Assembly: GCF_023369855.1 (NCBI RefSeq)
Contig: NZ_JAMBPP010000009.1
Coordinates: 1 to 64,000, forward strand
Source: Actinotalea alkalitolerans
GTDB lineage: Bacteria > Actinomycetota > Actinomycetes > Actinomycetales > Cellulomonadaceae
DNA: 64,000 nucleotides
Reading direction: 5' to 3'
Position 1 is the stretch's first letter, and every line of letters starts with the position of its first letter. The position numbers and the translations under genes are program-made. Positions 60,785-64,000 of the stretch are shown here, in pieces. The notes beneath the pieces were generated by a model. That model saw nothing but the letters and a program-made list of their open reading frames with translations. It was not told the origin of the DNA and did no database searches.

Positions 60785-63700
60785 GCGAGACCGTCGGTCG
60801 CGCCGCCGACGCCCCTCCCGCCGGGGAGGCGAACCCCGCCACGCTGCTCGGACGCAGCGTGCGAGCGCGGTTCCGCCGACCCGGTCCGGTGCCTGGCGCC
60901 CGGCCCAGGACCACCGTCGGCGTGCTCGCCCAGGCGAGCACGAGGTTCACCGCCTCGACCGGCCGTCCGCTCGCGGTCCGCCGGAGCCTGAGCGTGCCCG
61001 CACAGGTCGCCGACCCCTCGGGCTTCACGGTGCGAGCACCCCGCTGGTGGCTGCCCGACGAAGGCGCGGGGTCCACGAAGGTGCCCACAGTCCCCACGAC
61101 CACCCCTGCCCTGCCCCGTCGTGGCCTACGGCGTGCCGCGCAGCGGGTACCCGACCAGAGCACGTGGCGCCCCGGGGGCGTGTCCTCGGGCGCAGCCCCG
61201 CAGGCCGTCCCGATGCGCCTGCCGGCTGAGGTCATGGCGGCCGGGTCGATGCTCACCTCGCACGACACCCGTCGTCGGTCGGCGTCGAGCCCGCCGACAT
61301 CGGTCCCGGGCGGGACGGACCGCCCGCCGGGGACGCGCGCGGGGGGCGCCTCACCGCCGCCGGCACCTCAGGGTGCCCGGGTCAGCTCCCCTGACAGGAC
61401 ACCGGCACCCGGCAGCCCCGCCACCCAGTACCTGCGCCGTCGACTCGCGGCGTCCCGTGCCTCGTCGCACGCTCGCGCGCAGACCGAGCAGGGCACCCGA
61501 GTCCACACCGAGCAGAGCACCCGCGCACGCACCGAGCAGAGCGCCCGCACCCACAAGGGGCAGGGTGCCCGGCCGTCGGCCGTCAGCCGTGGCGTGATCG
61601 CACGTGCAACCGTCTCGGGTACCGCGGGACCGGTGCCCGGAGGGGCGGCATCTGCTGCAGTTCGACCTACCTCGCCGAGCACGCCCCGACCCTCGGCCGC
61701 CGCACCACGCCGCACCGAGGGGGTCACGTCGCCTGGACCGGAACCCCTCGCGACCCATCCGGCCGTGGCCGGGCCGCCGGTAGCCGCGCGTCCGGTGCGC
61801 ACGGCTGCCGCCCCCGGCCTCACCGGACCGGTGCCGTCGAGGGCCCCCGCGGGCGGAGTCGGGTCGGGCGCGTCGCCGTCCACGACCGGCGCCGCGCTCA
61901 CCGACCATCCGTCCTCGCTCGGCCTCGTGCGTCGGTCCACCTCCCAGGAGCACGCCGACTCCGGGTCCCCGCTGCCGGCGCACCGCTCCCCCGGCACGAC
62001 CAGGACGCCGGGCCTTCCGGCGGTCGCCAGTCGATCCGCCCGCCACGTCGCAGCCGCCTCGCCGCGTGCGTCGTCGCCCACCGTTGCCCTCCCCGCCGTC
62101 CATCCGCTGGCGGTCGCCCAGCCCCTCTCCGTCCGGCGCCGGTCGGCCGCGACCGGCGTGACCAGGACGTTGCTGCGTGCCGTGGGCGTGCCCGTCCGGG
62201 TCGCTGGCGTCCGGATCCCCGCGCCCACGGCTCCCCGGGCGGGGGCGACGGTGCAGACCCCTCGAGGCGCCACCGACCTCTCGACAGGTGGCCCGACGTC
62301 ACCAGGCGAGCACCGTCACCTCCACCACGCGACGGGTCCGGTCGCGGTCGGCGCCGTCGCCGCACCCTCCACACCCTCCGCCCCCACCACCGTCCGACCG
62401 CAGCCCGCTGCGGTCACCACCGCCATACCGGCAGGGCACGGCGCCCCCGCACCCGCCGAACCCACGCTCCCCGCCCCGGGAGGGCGACGCGCAGTGCAGG
62501 TCCCTGGTCGTCGCCTGTCGCACCACCCCACCGGGCGTCGGCAGTCTCCCGCCGACCAGCTGGCCGTGCGTCGCTACAGCGGTCTGGCACTCTCCGCAGC
62601 CCCACTGCCCTCGCGCCGTGCCGACGCTCGGCCGCCGGGCACGACCGGCGCCCCGTCGACGACGACCATCCCGCACACCGTCCGTCGGAGCATGCGCGCG
62701 GCGTCCGCAGCGGCACGGCCCGCCGCAGCGACCGGGGCGCTCCTCGTGCGCGCGATGCCCGCGGGTCACCTCGCGCGCGCGATGCCCGCGGGTCAGCTCG
62801 AGCGTGCGGCTCCCGCCGGTCACGGCCCGCTCCCGTCCGCTCACCGCGGGTTGCTCCCTGGCCACCAGGTGCTCGTGGCGCGCCCGATGCGAGTGGCACG
62901 CGGAGCTGTGACCTTGAGCCCCGCCGGACCGACAGGTTCGGGGACCGCGACCCGAACCCCGTCCGGCGCATCGGCGCAGGCCTCGACGACTGCAGCACGG
63001 CCGTCCGCAGCAGCAGCACGGTTCGCAGCGGGCCGGCCCTCCACTACCGCGCACGGGCCGGACTCCACCGGCCGGGCGTCTCACGTGAGGCGTCCCCGCC
63101 CGGCACCGGTCCGCCGGCTCACGCTCGGCGCCGCGGTCGAGGACCCGCAGGACAGGTGGCCCCTGGGCATCGCACCTGCCGCACGCCCGGCCTCGACCCG
63201 ACCCCACCCCGGCAGGCCGGCACCCACCGCCGCGGCCGCCGGCTCCGCGCGACCCGGTGCGGTCCGACGCAGCTCCGTACGTCCCTCGGAGATCGCCGCG
63301 ACGAGCGGCACCGCAGGGCGGCCCGGCACCCCCGGATCGTCCGGGTCGCCGACGTGGTCCGGGTCGCCGACGTGGTCCGGGTCGCCGACGTGGTCCGGGT
63401 CGCCGACGCGGTCCGGTCCGCCCACGCGCCCCGGGTCCCCCACGCCCTCCGCCTCGGTCGGAGCGTCCCGTGCGCCGCAGCCGACCGCGACGGCCTCCCT
63501 GCCTGCAGCCGGTCCCCGGTCGACGGCCGCCCCACGGTCGACGACCACCTCCTGGCTCCTCGGCTCCGCGTCCACGCAGGTCCGTAGGTCACCCGGTCGA
63601 CCGTGGGCCGTGCCAGGTCTGGTCCGTGGCCTGACCCCACCAGCCGGCCCCACCAGCACCTCGGGGGCAGGCTCGCTCGCCGGCTCCCCGCACGCCGGTC

Positions 63701-64000
63701 CCCCGCTCGGCGGATCGCCGCTCCCCGGGTCGTCGACAGGCGACGCGCGACGGACCTGGTCCGCCTCGGGTGACCGGGCGGTCCTGCCACCCCGGTCCGC
63801 AGCGATCCCTCGGTCGCGGACAGCCCCGGCGCAGGGCCTCCGACCGGGCGAGGACCCCCGACCTGTGGTCCGTCGCTACACCACGCCATCCGGCCCGTCC
63901 TCGGGCACGCCGGCCGCAGCCCTTCCCCCGACCATGCGCGCCCTGCTCGCGGCGGAGGCCTCAGGCGCCCTGGGTGCTGCGAGCCCTGGGGCCACCCGGT
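60781..64000 (+). CDS. giant Ala/Pro/Arg/Ser-rich repetitive protein of the CIS operon (partial, runs off the window)
   Basis: The frame from ATG 60781 is open for 1,073 codons to the window edge; I read every codon and saw no stop. Opposite-strand frames are interrupted. The product is rich in Ala, Pro, Arg, Ser, Thr and Gly, almost without aromatic or long hydrophobic stretches, so largely disordered and basic. It has three repeat blocks: TEQ-containing octads (about 231-263), [RQ]A[MA]PAG units (about 656-682) and GSPTWS hexads (about 855-890). A VRR motif recurs at about 65, 383, 451, 595, 634, 777, 828 and 1030. It overlaps the tube-2 stop by 4 bp, so it is part of the CIS operon. I do not recognise a family; cargo, adaptor or cap are possible. 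Confidence 0.8.
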   Translation, partial: MSETVGRAADAPPAGEANPATLLGRSVRARFRRPGPVPGARPRTTVGVLAQASTRFTASTGRPLAVRRSLSVPAQVADPSGFTVRAPRWWLPDEGAGSTKVPTVPTTTPALPRRGLRRAAQRVPDQSTWRPGGVSSGAAPQAVPMRLPAEVMAAGSMLTSHDTRRRSASSPPTSVPGGTDRPPGTRAGGASPPPAPQGARVSSPDRTPAPGSPATQYLRRRLAASRASSHARAQTEQGTRVHTEQSTRARTEQSARTHKGQGARPSAVSRGVIARATVSGTAGPVPGGAASAAVRPTSPSTPRPSAAAPRRTEGVTSPGPEPLATHPAVAGPPVAARPVRTAAAPGLTGPVPSRAPAGGVGSGASPSTTGAALTDHPSSLGLVRRSTSQEHADSGSPLPAHRSPGTTRTPGLPAVASRSARHVAAASPRASSPTVALPAVHPLAVAQPLSVRRRSAATGVTRTLLRAVGVPVRVAGVRIPAPTAPRAGATVQTPRGATDLSTGGPTSPGEHRHLHHATGPVAVGAVAAPSTPSAPTTVRPQPAAVTTAIPAGHGAPAPAEPTLPAPGGRRAVQVPGRRLSHHPTGRRQSPADQLAVRRYSGLALSAAPLPSRRADARPPGTTGAPSTTTIPHTVRRSMRAASAAARPAAATGALLVRAMPAGHLARAMPAGQLERAAPAGHGPLPSAHRGLLPGHQVLVARPMRVARGAVTLSPAGPTGSGTATRTPSGASAQASTTAARPSAAAARFAAGRPSTTAHGPDSTGRASHVRRPRPAPVRRLTLGAAVEDPQDRWPLGIAPAARPASTRPHPGRPAPTAAAAGSARPGAVRRSSVRPSEIAATSGTAGRPGTPGSSGSPTWSGSPTWSGSPTWSGSPTRSGPPTRPGSPTPSASVGASRAPQPTATASLPAAGPRSTAAPRSTTTSWLLGSASTQVRRSPGRPWAVPGLVRGLTPPAGPTSTSGAGSLAGSPHAGPPLGGSPLPGSSTGDARRTWSASGDRAVLPPRSAAIPRSRTAPAQGLRPGEDPRPVVRRYTTPSGPSSGTPAAALPPTMRALLAAEASGALGAASPGATR
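61471..61569 (+). repeat. 24-bp degenerate tandem repeat (TEQ octads)
   Basis: Four consecutive 24-bp units in frame encode ARAQTEQGT, RVHTEQST, RARTEQSA and RTHKGQGA-type octapeptides. The unit keeps R at the start and TEQ in the middle. It sits in the giant CIS protein at about residues 231-263. Confidence 0.8.
62746..62823 (+). repeat. 27-bp tandem repeat (RAMPAG units)
   Basis: Three units encode VRAMPAGHL, ARAMPAGQL and ERAAPAGHG. The first two share CGCGCGATGCCCGCGGGT exactly. Lies at about residues 656-682 of the giant CIS protein. Confidence 0.8.
63343..63450 (+). repeat. 18-bp tandem repeat (GSPTWS hexads)
   Basis: GGGTCGCCGACGTGGTCC occurs three times in perfect tandem (63343-63396), then three diverged copies follow (GSPTRS, GPPTRP, GSPTPS) to 63450. 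The repeat is in frame and encodes GSPTWS units in the giant CIS protein. Exact copies suggest recent slippage or duplication, so copy number may vary between strains. Confidence 0.9.

Noticed and set aside
63343-63414. CRISPR-like direct repeats
   Set aside because: The 18-bp units are in direct tandem without spacers and are in frame in a coding sequence.
60781-64000. Giant CIS protein as a tape measure
   Set aside because: Tape-measure proteins are mostly helical with hydrophobic segments; this chain is proline-rich with none visible in the part available.

Overview
The window is very GC-rich DNA (strong G/C preference at third codon positions, many GTG starts) from an actinobacterium. 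Supporting markers are a WhiB7-type iron-sulfur regulator, the SCO1664 / DUF3090 / histidine-phosphatase trio, a UDPGP-type UTP-glucose-1-phosphate uridylyltransferase, an actinobacterial RNase J and a Zur-type operon of zinc-free ribosomal proteins. I cannot name the genus; a Micrococcales-like organism is a guess. I found no rRNA, no complete tRNA, no CRISPR array and no insertion sequence.

Layout. 1-860: end of a probable integrative element (excisionase-like gene, tRNA 3'-end-like sequence inside a 16-bp inverted repeat). 860-2100: small hypothetical genes and a decayed-looking stretch. 2100-6500: GntR/FCD regulator divergent from a FAD/4Fe-4S 2-hydroxyacid dehydrogenase (preceded by a short coupled leader ORF) and a cysteine hydrolase. 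6640-11615: LacI regulator divergent from a TRAP binding lipoprotein, a metal-ligand-poor M24 protein, an IolB/KduI-type isomerase and a ribulose-phosphate-3-epimerase-like enzyme, probably one sugar-acid or polyol catabolic unit. 11629-13682: SCO1664 / DUF3090 / phosphatase trio. 13817-24811: sucrose phosphorylase, DUF389, WhiB7 with upstream ORF facing an MFS pump, DUF427, GGDEF-EAL enzyme with a 36-residue membrane peptide, DUF5317, VOC protein, UGPase, SRPBCC protein.

24821-28045 is a molybdate ABC system (modABC) with an XRE regulator fused to a binding-protein-like domain. 28083-39673 holds a Stealth-type phosphotransferase, a DUF4914 PEPCK-like protein, a GH31 glycosidase with an SMP-30 lactonase, a DrrAB-like ABC exporter, a thioredoxin/DUF4395 pair and a NarK nitrate/nitrite transporter. 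39811-41860 has a DksA-like zinc-finger protein, HU and a six-gene operon of cysteine-free ribosomal proteins (L28, L33, S14, L31B, L36, L32) behind a promoter overlapping a Zur-like box. 41887-47667 carries a phosphoesterase, a uridine-kinase-like protein, a small membrane protein and the methylcitrate cycle (GntR-prpD-prpB-prpC). 47838-54561 carries RNase J, MerR + release factor 3, a PAS-GGDEF cyclase and a SulP transporter.

The right end (54635-64000) is the most interesting part: a large ATPase-LuxR regulator is transcribed divergently from a contractile injection system (CIS) cluster: sheath, tube, tail-assembly protein, DUF6760 protein, second tube protein, then an uninterrupted frame of more than 1,070 codons that runs off the window. 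Its product is dominated by Ala, Pro, Arg, Ser, Thr and Gly, has three tandem-repeat blocks and a scattered VRR motif, and matches no family I recognise. A perfect 9-bp-arm palindrome sits at the predicted promoter between regulator and sheath gene. The rest of the CIS cluster (spike, baseplate, ATPase) should lie to the right.
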